Shown here: piece by piece, positions 21,617-28,678 of the stretch
Layout: every line of letters starts with the position of its first letter
Position numbering within the stretch: position 1 is the stretch's first letter
Source: CANHBY01 sp046342195
Lineage (GTDB): Bacteria; Pseudomonadota; Gammaproteobacteria; Burkholderiales; Burkholderiaceae_C
Length of the DNA: 28,678 bases
Assembly: GCA_046342195.1 (NCBI GenBank)
Contig: JBKDQE010000049.1
Coordinates: 1-28,678 of the forward strand
Direction: 5' to 3'
Notes under the pieces: generated by a model
Databases searched by the model: none
Told to the model about the DNA's origin: nothing
The model's input: only the letters and a program-made list of their open reading frames with translations
Position numbers and translations under genes: made by a program

Positions 21617-23745
21617 TGGTGGCAATGTCAAATTTACTGGTCGAGTTGCGTGTTGAAGAATTGCCTCCAAAGGCCCTCAAGCACTTGGGTGAGGCGTTTG
21701 CCTCTGGCTTGACTGAAGGCTTGCGGGCGCGCGGACTGGCAGGCCATGAGGCTGTCGCAACGTCTTTCGCGTCACCGCGTCGCTTGGCTGTGCATCTCAC
21801 CCGGGTTCGGGCCCGGGCAGTCGACAGCATCTTGCGCCAAAAGCTGATGCCTGTCAGTGTCGGCTTGGGGGCAGATGGGGCTGCCACGCCTGCTTTGCTG
21901 AAAAAACTGCTCGCGCTCGGAGGTGATGAAAGCCTGGTCCCCAGCCTGGAGCGGTCACTCGATGGCAAGTCAGAAACCTTGTTTTGGTGCCGGCAGGTGT
22001 CAGGTATCGGGCTGTCTGAAGGCTTGCAGCAAGCCCTGCTGGAAACCTTGGCGCAGCTTCCGATTCCCAAATTGATGCGTTACCAGTTGGCTGATGGTTG
22101 GTCGAGTGTTCATTTTGTACGCCCGGCTCATGGCCTTGTGGCCTTGCATGGCCAGACCGTGGTGCCTGTGAGCGTCATGGGGCTTCAGTCGGGTCGTACC
22201 ACGCAGGGCCATCGTTTTGAGGCAGCGAGTTCATCCCTGAGCATTCATGAAGCCGACAGTTACGAGCTTCAGTTGCGCACGGAGGGGGCGGTTGTGGCCA
22301 GCTTTGCAGCAAGGCGTGCAGATATTTCGCGTCAGCTTGCCCAGGCGGCTTTGCGTGCTGATACGCCTGGGGCCCGCCCAGTAGACGATGAAGCTTTGCT
22401 GGACGAGGTCACGGCACTGGTTGAGCGCCCTCATGTGTTGCTGTGCCAATTTGAACCCGAGTTTCTTTCGGTGCCCGCAGAATGCCTGATTCTCACCATG
22501 AAGGCCAACCAGAAATATTTTCCCTTGCTGGATGCACAGGGCCGCTTGACCCACCAATTTCTGGTTGTCAGTAACATCAACCCGCCAGACCCACGCCGGG
22601 TCATTGAGGGCAATGAGCGTGTGGTGCGCCCTCGCCTGGCCGATGCCCAATTTTTCTTCGACCAGGATCGCAAGAAAACCCTGGCTGATCGGGTTCAGGG
22701 GCTCGACAAAGTGGTTTACCACGCACAATTGGGTTCGCAAGGCGAGAGGGTGCAGCGGGTGCGATTGATCACGCGTTGGGTGGCGCAACGGATGGGCGCG
22801 GATGTGGCCTTGGCCGACCGCGCTGCTTTGTTGGCCAAAGCTGATTTGCTCACCGGGATGGTGGGCGAATTTCCAGAATTGCAAGGCGTGATGGGGGGCT
22901 ACTATGCCCGTCATGACGGCGAACCAGAAGCTGTGGCGGAGGCCATTGAAACCCAGTATCTCAACCGACGTGGCCCCTCCAAGGGGGCGCTGCATTCGGT
23001 GGCCGAGGCCTTATTGATTGCCGACAGAACCGAAACCTTGGTCGGTATCTGGGGCATTGGTTTGAAGCCCACCGGCGAAAAAGACCCCTTCGCCCTGCGC
23101 CGTCATGCCCTGACACTGATTCACAGCTTTGAAGCCGCTGGCACCCGGCAAAGTGGGCCCCACTGGACTTTGAATTTGCGCGAGCTGCTGCAAATCAGCG
23201 CGTCTTTTTTCGCAAATGACCCCCTTGCCCCTGACACCGTCGAACAGGTCGAAGCTTTCATCTATGAGCGCTATTTACACCAGCTCACCAGTCAACATGA
23301 CACCCGCTCGGTGAGCGCGGTGATGGCTCTCAGGCCCCCTTTACATCAAGTTTTGACCCGTTTGAATGCGGTTCAGGCTTTTCTTCAGGGGCCTGAAGCT
23401 CCGGCTTTGGCAGCGGCCAACAAACGGGTCGGCAATATTCTCAAAAAATCCACACTGGCTGCATCTTCCTGGATTGACCCTGCCTTGCTTCAAGAGCCTG
23501 CCGAACAAGCGCTTTATGAGGCTTTGCAACAGGTTCATCCTGCGGCTTTTGCCGCCTTTGAGTCGGGTGATTACCCTCGTTCATTGCAGGTATTGGCGGC
23601 CCTGCGTTCGCCCGTAGACGCCTTTTTCAATACGGTGATGGTTCATGCCGATGAAACATCGTTGCGCAACAACCGCCTGGCTTTGTTGGCTCAATTGCAA
23701 ATGGCCATGAATCGTGTGGCTGATTTATCTCAGTTGGCGGTGTAA
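21616..23745 (+). CDS. glyS: Glycyl-tRNA synthetase beta subunit
   Basis: Large tRNA-binding subunit of the heterotetrameric GlyRS, about 709 residues, normal for the family. The conserved N-terminus LLVELRVEELPPKALK, the central VTALVERPHVLLCQFEP and LTMKANQKYFPLLD, the HD-like MVGEFPELQGVMGGYYARHDGE, and the C-terminal anticodon-binding region DAFFNTVMVHADETSLRNNR are all visible. The ATG 21616 overlaps the glyQ stop (TGATG), with GGAGG at 21607-21611; ATG 21625 (MSNLLVEL) is also possible and closer to relatives. gmhB starts 4 bp after the stop. Confidence 0.97.
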   Translation: MVAMSNLLVELRVEELPPKALKHLGEAFASGLTEGLRARGLAGHEAVATSFASPRRLAVHLTRVRARAVDSILRQKLMPVSVGLGADGAATPALLKKLLALGGDESLVPSLERSLDGKSETLFWCRQVSGIGLSEGLQQALLETLAQLPIPKLMRYQLADGWSSVHFVRPAHGLVALHGQTVVPVSVMGLQSGRTTQGHRFEAASSSLSIHEADSYELQLRTEGAVVASFAARRADISRQLAQAALRADTPGARPVDDEALLDEVTALVERPHVLLCQFEPEFLSVPAECLILTMKANQKYFPLLDAQGRLTHQFLVVSNINPPDPRRVIEGNERVVRPRLADAQFFFDQDRKKTLADRVQGLDKVVYHAQLGSQGERVQRVRLITRWVAQRMGADVALADRAALLAKADLLTGMVGEFPELQGVMGGYYARHDGEPEAVAEAIETQYLNRRGPSKGALHSVAEALLIADRTETLVGIWGIGLKPTGEKDPFALRRHALTLIHSFEAAGTRQSGPHWTLNLRELLQISASFFANDPLAPDTVEQVEAFIYERYLHQLTSQHDTRSVSAVMALRPPLHQVLTRLNAVQAFLQGPEAPALAAANKRVGNILKKSTLAASSWIDPALLQEPAEQALYEALQQVHPAAFAAFESGDYPRSLQVLAALRSPVDAFFNTVMVHADETSLRNNRLALLAQLQMAMNRVADLSQLAV

Positions 23746-23749
23746 GGGC

Positions 23750-24373
23750 ATGCGCGGCGATTTTTCTGGCAAGCTCATCATCCTCGACCGGGACGGAACC
23801 CTGAATGAGCATCGTCCTGATTATGTGAAATCTCCCCAAGATTGGGTGCCGCTGCCGGGAGCCCTTGAAGCGGTCGCCCGCCTGAATCACGCCGGCTGGA
23901 GCACAGTCATTGCCACCAACCAAGCCGGCCTGGGGCGCGGGCTTTTTGACATGGCGTCATTCAATGCCATTCATTGGCACATCAATCAGTTATTGTCCAA
24001 GGTGGGCGCGCGTATCGAGGCCGTGTTTCTCTGCCCCCATGTCGATGAAGACCGCTGTGCCTGCCGCAAGCCCAAACCCGGCCTGTACCATGATATTGCG
24101 CAGCGTTTCAATCTTGATTTACAGTCGGTGCCGGCAGTGGGAGAGTCTTTGCGTGATCTTTTGGCCATTCAGGCTGCCGGCTGCCAGCCTCACTTGGTAT
24201 TGACTGGCGAGTGCCAGCGTCTGGGGTACCGGCATGTTGAGCACATCAAAGCTCAAGTGCCTCGCATGAAGGTGCATCAAAACTTGTCTGATTTTGCTGA
24301 TTTCATCATTCGCACCGAGCGCCGGGCCGAGGGGCTGGGGGCTGCCGATTCGGGGCCAGGGGGCTTGAACTGA
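23750..24373 (+). CDS. gmhB: D-glycero-beta-D-manno-heptose-1,7-bisphosphate 7-phosphatase
   Basis: HAD-family phosphatase of the ADP-heptose pathway for lipopolysaccharide inner core, 207 residues. The HAD motif I DRDGTLN gives Asp13 and Asp15. TNQAG (about 57) is the phosphate-binding loop. The zinc knuckle C-P-H...C-A-C (95, 97, 103, 105) and RKPKPG follow. The fourth HAD motif reads VGESLRD instead of the usual VGDxxxD, so the first metal-coordinating Asp is Glu132; Asp136 is kept. The HAD fold and zinc knuckle make the family call firm. The start MRGDFSGK (23750) lies 4 bp after glyS. The stop overlaps the plsC ATG as TGATG. Confidence 0.93.
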   Translation: MRGDFSGKLIILDRDGTLNEHRPDYVKSPQDWVPLPGALEAVARLNHAGWSTVIATNQAGLGRGLFDMASFNAIHWHINQLLSKVGARIEAVFLCPHVDEDRCACRKPKPGLYHDIAQRFNLDLQSVPAVGESLRDLLAIQAAGCQPHLVLTGECQRLGYRHVEHIKAQVPRMKVHQNLSDFADFIIRTERRAEGLGAADSGPGGLN

Positions 24374-25167
24374 TGTTGTTCACCCGACTAAGATCATGGC
24401 TTTTTTTGCTCTTTCTTGCCCTCAGCGTGATTCCTTGGGCCACGCTGGCTTTGCTGTTGTCGGTTTTTGTGCGAGGAGAGCGGCTTTATCGTTGGTGCAC
24501 GGCGTGGCTGAGGTTGTCGGTGGGGGCAGCACGCTGGATTTGTGGCGTGCGCTACCGGGTGCATGGCACAGAACACCTTCACCAAGCCCAGCATATTGGC
24601 CAAGTGGTGCTGTTGCCCAAGCATCAAAGCACCTGGGAAACTTTTGCTTTTCCGGTGATCATGCCGCGCCCTTTAAGCTTTGTGTTCAAGCGCGAATTGT
24701 TGCAAATTCCTTTTTTTGGCTGGGCCATGGCCCGGCTCGACATGATCCACATTGACCGCAGCAAACGCAACGAAGCATGGAGCCGCATCGAAGAGCAGGG
24801 CAAGGCCTTCATGGCCCTTGGACATTGGGTGATCATGTTCCCTGAAGGTACGCGCGTGCCACGCGGTGAGTCAGGTCACTACAAAACCGGGGGCACACGC
24901 CTGGCCGTCAGTACAGGTGCCTCGGTGTTGCCGGTTGCGGTCACCTCGGCCAGATGCTGGCCTCGAAAATCTTTGACCTTGCACCCAGGTATTATTGAGG
25001 TTTCAATCGGGCCTCCTTTGTCTTCCCAAGGCCGCCAAGCTGCCGAACTCATGCAGGAAGTCGAAGCCTGGATCGAAGCCGAAATGCGGCGCCTCGACCC
25101 CGGGGCCTATGTTTTGCATGAGCCGCCCTCCACCCAATGCGGTCGGCGTTTTTGTAAAAAGCTTTGA
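24373..25167 (+). CDS. plsC: 1-acyl-sn-glycerol-3-phosphate acyltransferase
   Basis: Membrane acyltransferase that makes phosphatidic acid, 264 residues. An N-terminal hydrophobic helix (about 8-34) is followed by the acyltransferase block I as H84-QSTW-E89 (HX4E in place of the more common HX4D, usual in betaproteobacterial PlsC). Block II is FVFKRELLQIPFFG, block III is FPEGTR (156-161), and block IV includes the VLPVAV stretch. It is translationally coupled to gmhB by TGATG. Its last 61 bases overlap the 3' end of liuC on the other strand, so the C-terminal residues (PPSTQCGRRFCKKL) are read from sequence shared with the convergent gene. Confidence 0.95.
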   Translation: MLFTRLRSWLFLLFLALSVIPWATLALLLSVFVRGERLYRWCTAWLRLSVGAARWICGVRYRVHGTEHLHQAQHIGQVVLLPKHQSTWETFAFPVIMPRPLSFVFKRELLQIPFFGWAMARLDMIHIDRSKRNEAWSRIEEQGKAFMALGHWVIMFPEGTRVPRGESGHYKTGGTRLAVSTGASVLPVAVTSARCWPRKSLTLHPGIIEVSIGPPLSSQGRQAAELMQEVEAWIEAEMRRLDPGAYVLHEPPSTQCGRRFCKKL

Positions 25168-25910
25168 ATCCCCTCTTGCCCTTCAGGGCTGCAGCGGATG
25201 TCTGCGATCAGGGCCGCGGTTTCGGTGATCAGCGTTTCGCCCAAGGGGCGGCCCATGACGGTTTGAATCAAGCGCTTGCAAGCCCGGGTGGATTGGGGTC
25301 CATTGGCCAAAATCGCTTCAATGATTTTATTCACGCCGGCATCAAGGGTTTCCAGGGTGCAAACTTCAGCCACCCAACCCATGGCCTGAGCTTGTGCTGC
25401 GCTGAATCGTTCCGCCGTCAAAAAATAGCGCCGGGCGGCGGGCAGGCCCATGGCAAGAATCACGTAGGGGCTGATGGTGGCCGGCACCAAACCCAGCCTG
25501 GCTTCACTCAGGCAAAATTGAACACCCTCGGCCGCCACGAGCACATCACACACGGCGGCCAGGCCCACTCCGCCGCCGTAACAGTCGCCCTGAATACGCC
25601 CCACCAGTGGCACCGGACAGGTATAGATCGTGTGCAGCATGCGCGCCAGAGCCAAAGCATCGGCCTGGTTTTGCTCCCAGGTGAAGTGGGCCATGTCTTG
25701 CATCCAGTTTAAGTCAGCACCGGCACAGAAAGCGGGCCCCTCCGCCGCCATGATGACCCCTCGAAGCTCAGGGTCGTCGGCTATTTTCAAAAAAGTACCG
25801 GTCAGCTCAGCCACCAATTCCGGGTTGAAGGCATTGCGCACTTGGGGGCGTTGCAAGGTGACCTGAGTGAGATGGGCGGAGAGCCGTTCGACAGAAAGAT
25901 GGTCAGGCAT
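25107..25910 (-). CDS. liuC: Enoyl-CoA hydratase family, probable methylglutaconyl-CoA hydratase
   Basis: Crotonase-fold enzyme of 267 residues, expected to hydrate 3-methylglutaconyl-CoA to HMG-CoA in leucine breakdown. The first oxyanion-hole loop reads FCAGADLNWMQDMA; the A-G-A-D-L-N-W-M form is typical of LiuC and AUH-like hydratases. The second is GDCYGGGVGL (about 108-117), and a candidate catalytic Glu lies in SEARLG (Glu136). Its position 65 bp after liuB on the same strand supports the pathway assignment. The substrate is inferred from family and context. The 3' end overlaps plsC by 61 bp, and the last residues (EGGSCKT) extend beyond the usual C-terminus. Confidence 0.88.
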   Translation of the reverse strand: MPDHLSVERLSAHLTQVTLQRPQVRNAFNPELVAELTGTFLKIADDPELRGVIMAAEGPAFCAGADLNWMQDMAHFTWEQNQADALALARMLHTIYTCPVPLVGRIQGDCYGGGVGLAAVCDVLVAAEGVQFCLSEARLGLVPATISPYVILAMGLPAARRYFLTAERFSAAQAQAMGWVAEVCTLETLDAGVNKIIEAILANGPQSTRACKRLIQTVMGRPLGETLITETAALIADIRCSPEGQEGIQSFLQKRRPHWVEGGSCKT

Positions 25911-25975
25911 GAAAACCTTTGGTGGTAAATTGATATGGATTTCTGTGATAAGTTGCCGCGGCCCCGGAACAAGGT

Positions 25976-27598
25976 TTACATACGGAAAATACCAAAACGT
26001 GTTTCTTCGATGGGCGCATTCAGGGTGGCACTCAGGCCCAAGGCCAACACCCGCCGGGTGTCGATCGGGTCAATGATGCCATCGTCCCACAAACGGGCGG
26101 TGGCATAGTAAGGGTGCCCCTGAGATTCATATTGCTGACGAATGGGGGCTTTGAATTGCGCTTCTTGTTCAGGGCTCCAGACGCCTCCTTGAGCCTCTAT
26201 GCCATCACGTTTCACCGAGGCCAGTACACCCGCGGCTTGTTCTCCGCCCATCACAGAAATTCGCGCATTGGGCCACATCCACATGAAACGCGGGCTATAG
26301 GCCCGACCACACATGCCATAGTTGCCGGCCCCGAATGAGCCGCCAATGACCACGGTGAGTTTGGGAACTTCGGCGCAAGCCACCGCGGTGACCATTTTGG
26401 CGCCAGCGCGTGAAATGCCTTCGGTCTCGGCCTTGCGCCCGACCATGAACCCGGTGATATTTTGAAGAAAAATCAGGGGAATTCGACGCTGACAGCACAG
26501 CTCAATGAAATGGGCAGCTTTGTCGGCACTTTCTGCAAACAGAATGCCGTTGTTGGCCAGCACACCCACAGGCATCCCCTCCAGATGAGCCCATCCCGTG
26601 ACCAAGGTGGTGCCGTAACGCGCCTTGAATTCATCAAACTCGCTGCCATCAAAGACCCGCGCAATGACTTCTCGGACATCTAATGGCTTTCGGGTGTCAG
26701 AGGGAATCAGGCCATAAAGCTCCTCGGGGTTACAGAGGGGCGGGCGGGGTGTGCGCAGCGCCAGGCCCGATGGCTTTTTGCGATTCAGCCGGGCCACGGC
26801 ATGTCGAGCCAAGGCCAGGGCATGCTCATCGTTTCGGGCCAGATGATCCGCCACCCCGCTGAGCCGGGTGTGGACATCGCCTCCGCCCAAATCTTCGGCA
26901 CTGACCACTTCGCCTGTGGCTGCTTTGACCAAAGGGGGGCCGCCAAGAAAAATGGTGCCTTGTTCTTGGACGATGATCGTTTCGTCACTCATCGCCGGCA
27001 CATAGGCGCCCCCTGCGGTGCAAGAACCCATCACCACAGCAATTTGAGCGATACCCGCTGCACTCATGCGGGCCTGGTTAAAAAAAATGCGCCCGAAATG
27101 ATCCCGGTCAGGGAAGACCTCATCCTGGTGCGGCAAATGGGCCCCGCCACTATCGACCAGATACACGCAGGGCAAGCGATTTTGTTGCGCAATTTCCTGA
27201 GCCCTCAGGTGCTTTTTGACCGTCAGTGGATAGTAAGTGCCGCCCTTCACGGTGGCATCATTGCACACAATCATGCATTCCAGCCCGGCCACCCTGCCAA
27301 TGCCTGCCACCACGCCGGCACCTGGGGCGGCGTCCGTGCCGTCTTTTTCAAGGTAAACCCCTGTGGCCGCCAGCGGTGCAATTTCCAGAAAGGGAGACCC
27401 AGGATCCAGCAGCCGCTCCACGCGCTCGCGTGGCAGCAATTTGCCCCTGGCCACATGCTTGGCCCGCGCTGATTCACTCCCCCCGCAGGAGGCCTGCATG
27501 AGGCGTTTTTTCAAGTCATCAACCAAGGCTTTCATGATCTCGGCATGGGCCGTGAATTCCTCAGTGCGGGGGTTGATTTGAGAAACAATGACAGGCAT
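25976..27598 (-). CDS. liuB: 3-methylcrotonyl-CoA carboxylase, carboxyltransferase (beta) subunit
   Basis: A 540-residue biotin-dependent carboxyltransferase subunit that carboxylates 3-methylcrotonyl-CoA in leucine catabolism. The N-terminal half carries the acyl-CoA site (ARGKLLPRERVERLLDPGSP, VKGGTYYPLTVKKHLRAQ, YLVDSGGAHLPHQDEVFPD, GSCTAGGAYVPAMSDE). The C-terminal half carries the carboxybiotin site (NNGILFAESADKAAHFIELC, PLIFLQNITGFMVG, GAGNYGMCGRAYSPRF). The motif set is that of MccB/LiuB rather than propionyl-CoA carboxylase. The biotin-carrying alpha subunit (liuD) and isovaleryl-CoA dehydrogenase (liuA) are not in the window. Two unknown genes lie upstream on the same strand, the nearer ending 66 bp away. 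Confidence 0.94.
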   Translation of the reverse strand: MPVIVSQINPRTEEFTAHAEIMKALVDDLKKRLMQASCGGSESARAKHVARGKLLPRERVERLLDPGSPFLEIAPLAATGVYLEKDGTDAAPGAGVVAGIGRVAGLECMIVCNDATVKGGTYYPLTVKKHLRAQEIAQQNRLPCVYLVDSGGAHLPHQDEVFPDRDHFGRIFFNQARMSAAGIAQIAVVMGSCTAGGAYVPAMSDETIIVQEQGTIFLGGPPLVKAATGEVVSAEDLGGGDVHTRLSGVADHLARNDEHALALARHAVARLNRKKPSGLALRTPRPPLCNPEELYGLIPSDTRKPLDVREVIARVFDGSEFDEFKARYGTTLVTGWAHLEGMPVGVLANNGILFAESADKAAHFIELCCQRRIPLIFLQNITGFMVGRKAETEGISRAGAKMVTAVACAEVPKLTVVIGGSFGAGNYGMCGRAYSPRFMWMWPNARISVMGGEQAAGVLASVKRDGIEAQGGVWSPEQEAQFKAPIRQQYESQGHPYYATARLWDDGIIDPIDTRRVLALGLSATLNAPIEETRFGIFRM

Positions 27599-27664
27599 GC
27601 GCCCTCCAGGCCATGGGAAGTGATGACAGAGTCGATGGGTGGCAAAGTGAGGAAATCTTCATTC

Positions 27665-28132
27665 TCATAAAGCCTCTGGAAATGGCAGGGCATGCTCTTG
27701 CAGGCAGGCGAAAAAATCAGTGCGACAAGCCTCTACCGTACCGTATTGCCCATGACATGCCAAGCACAGTGCATCGTCAAGCAACTCAAATTCATGAGCA
27801 GCTTCGTTGAAACCACAATGACGAGACACCAGTATGGCTTGACGAATGGCAGCCTCTAAGCCTGCCATTGATTGGAGATCATGCCTTTGCATCACAAGGG
27901 CGAGTAGCCAGCGTGCCACCAGGATTTGATCACGCTCACCCGGAAACTCTTTGAGTGCGGAAACCAAGGCCGGGATATAGTGGCTTAGGGCCACTTCGAT
28001 AAACCCATCAGGCGGCTGGTTTGTTTTGGCAATCACCGAGTCTGCCCATGAATGGGCTTGCCGGGGCAGCAAGAGGCCCGTTTCGATACCTTTGCGAAAA
28101 TAATCTGCGATGGTGGCGTCAGTTGGAGGCAT
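27665..28132 (-). CDS. Hypothetical protein, 155 residues
   Basis: I do not recognise this protein. It is acidic to neutral, probably all-helical, with no signal peptide or membrane segment. The C-terminal third has four Cys and several His (SRHCGFNEAAHEF, LCLACHGQYGTVEACRTDFF), but not in a standard zinc or haem spacing. It starts 21 bp after the small membrane protein gene and ends 66 bp before liuB, so the three may share a transcript. The start ATG has no clear Shine-Dalgarno sequence. Confidence 0.65.
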   Translation of the reverse strand: MPPTDATIADYFRKGIETGLLLPRQAHSWADSVIAKTNQPPDGFIEVALSHYIPALVSALKEFPGERDQILVARWLLALVMQRHDLQSMAGLEAAIRQAILVSRHCGFNEAAHEFELLDDALCLACHGQYGTVEACRTDFFACLQEHALPFPEAL

Positions 28133-28153
28133 GCTTGACGAAGGGCTTCGCCA

Positions 28154-28489
28154 TCATAATTCTTCAACGCACCGTATTGACGGTTGGCGAATAAAAAGAC
28201 GCTTACCAGAGGCCTGCTTGAGAACAAGCATACCTTCCCAGCCCCCCACGGCGTACTGGCCGGTTTTTGGATCGTTTGTACCTAAAATTTCAACATCACG
28301 ATAGGCTCGGCCGTCAGAGAGGTAAACGACATAGCGCTGGCCAATGCATACCGTTTCTTCAATATAGGGAACCGTTTTTTGGCGGGCTGCGCGCTGCTGG
28401 CGCTCTTTGATGTTCGACGAAACAATGCCGTAAATGACTAAAAGAACAATAGTGCCAACAATGATGGCCCAGGTTATTGACATTGACAT
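28154..28489 (-). CDS. Small membrane-anchored hypothetical protein
   Basis: A 111-residue protein with one N-terminal transmembrane helix (about 5-24, ITWAIIVGTIVLLVIYGIV), a basic juxtamembrane stretch (KERQQRAARQK), then a compact domain of about 65 residues that looks beta-rich (YVVYLSDGRAYRDVEILG, GGWEGMLVLKQ). It is probably anchored with the domain in the cytoplasm, by the positive-inside rule. I chose ATG 28489 because AAGG lies seven bases upstream; the TTG at 28504 and ATG 28483 are less likely. No family is recognised. It is the first visible gene of the leftward group ending in liuC. Confidence 0.65.
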   Translation of the reverse strand: MSMSITWAIIVGTIVLLVIYGIVSSNIKERQQRAARQKTVPYIEETVCIGQRYVVYLSDGRAYRDVEILGTNDPKTGQYAVGGWEGMLVLKQASGKRLFIRQPSIRCVEEL

Positions 28490-28553
28490 CGACAGGCCTT
28501 TCAAAAGAGCAGAGCCACCAAGTCATCGCCCTGAACCCACGCCACGCGGGCGC

Positions 28554-28629
28554 GGGTGGCGGGTGGCGGGTGGCGGGTGGCGGGTGGCGGGTGGCGGGTG
28601 GCGGGTGGCGGGTGGCGGGTGGCGGGTGG
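28554..28629 (+). repeat. 7-bp tandem repeat (GGGTGGC), about 10.9 copies
   Basis: Ten perfect GGGTGGC units and a final GGGTGG run without interruption. The plus strand has eleven GGG runs separated by four-base TGGC loops, so G-quadruplex formation is possible. Perfect short units are prone to slipped-strand copy-number change. Seven is not a multiple of three, so a change of one unit shifts any reading frame crossing it. On the minus strand an open frame leaves the repeat and ends in RVAWVQGDDLVALLF and TGA at 28503-28501, just before the next gene's ribosome site. A different open frame enters the repeat from the window edge. Confidence 0.9.
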
Positions 28630-28678
28630 ATAATACCATCAATTTCAGGGTTCTCGGCGTCGCTGCGGCCCCGCCCAA

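Noticed and set aside
28554..28629. CRISPR-like repeat array
   Set aside because: The units are 7 bp and contiguous with no spacers and no cas genes; it is a simple tandem repeat.

Overview
The window looks like a chromosomal segment of a betaproteobacterium, most likely order Burkholderiales and Comamonadaceae-like. The evidence is the gene order corC-lnt-glyQ-glyS-gmhB-plsC, a DksA whose zinc finger is reduced to one cysteine beside a CobW-family GTPase, an exosortase-type PEP-CTERM protein, and GAF domains of the betaproteobacterial signalling type. I infer the taxonomy from gene order and protein character, not from a marker gene or a search.

Left part (1-8942): the tail of a ParB-like gene, a pentapeptide-repeat protein with an AT-rich upstream region, and a UvrD/PcrA helicase. 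A leftward pair of sensory proteins follows. The first gene encodes a GAF-PAS-GAF-GGDEF diguanylate cyclase. The second is coupled to it one base later and encodes PAS-PAS-PAS-GAF with no output domain. A secreted PEP-CTERM protein is divergent from this pair.

Middle (9053-13700): a leftward cluster of a COG0523/CobW GTPase with a His-rich metal-binding loop, then dksA with a long basic Ala/Lys/Pro-rich N-terminal tail, then a large protein with two STAS-like domains. The region in front of the GTPase gene holds several dyad symmetries. One sits between plausible -35 and -10 boxes. Another site matches the sigma-54 -24/-12 spacing.

Probable acquired module (about 13870-17900): between a decayed TnpB (IS200/IS605-type) C-terminus and a 161-bp fully palindromic MITE-like element lie two leftward genes. 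They are a ModA-like periplasmic binding protein and a hybrid histidine kinase (TM-sensor-TM-HAMP-HisKA-HATPase-REC-Hpt). There is no ABC permease or ATPase and no response regulator, so this looks like an orphan two-component oxyanion-type sensor. It is the best candidate in the window for an undescribed system.

Right part (18102-28678): a tightly packed rightward envelope and translation cluster: corC, lnt (GTGA overlap), an intrinsic terminator or possible attenuator, glyQ, glyS (TGATG), gmhB, plsC (TGATG). It meets a leftward leucine-catabolism pair, liuB-liuC (methylcrotonyl-CoA carboxylase beta subunit and methylglutaconyl-CoA hydratase), with the 3' ends of plsC and liuC overlapping by 61 bp. 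Two unknown small genes precede liuB. The window ends in a 7-bp tandem repeat (about 10.9 copies of GGGTGGC) with G-quadruplex potential, which may sit inside the broken end of another gene.
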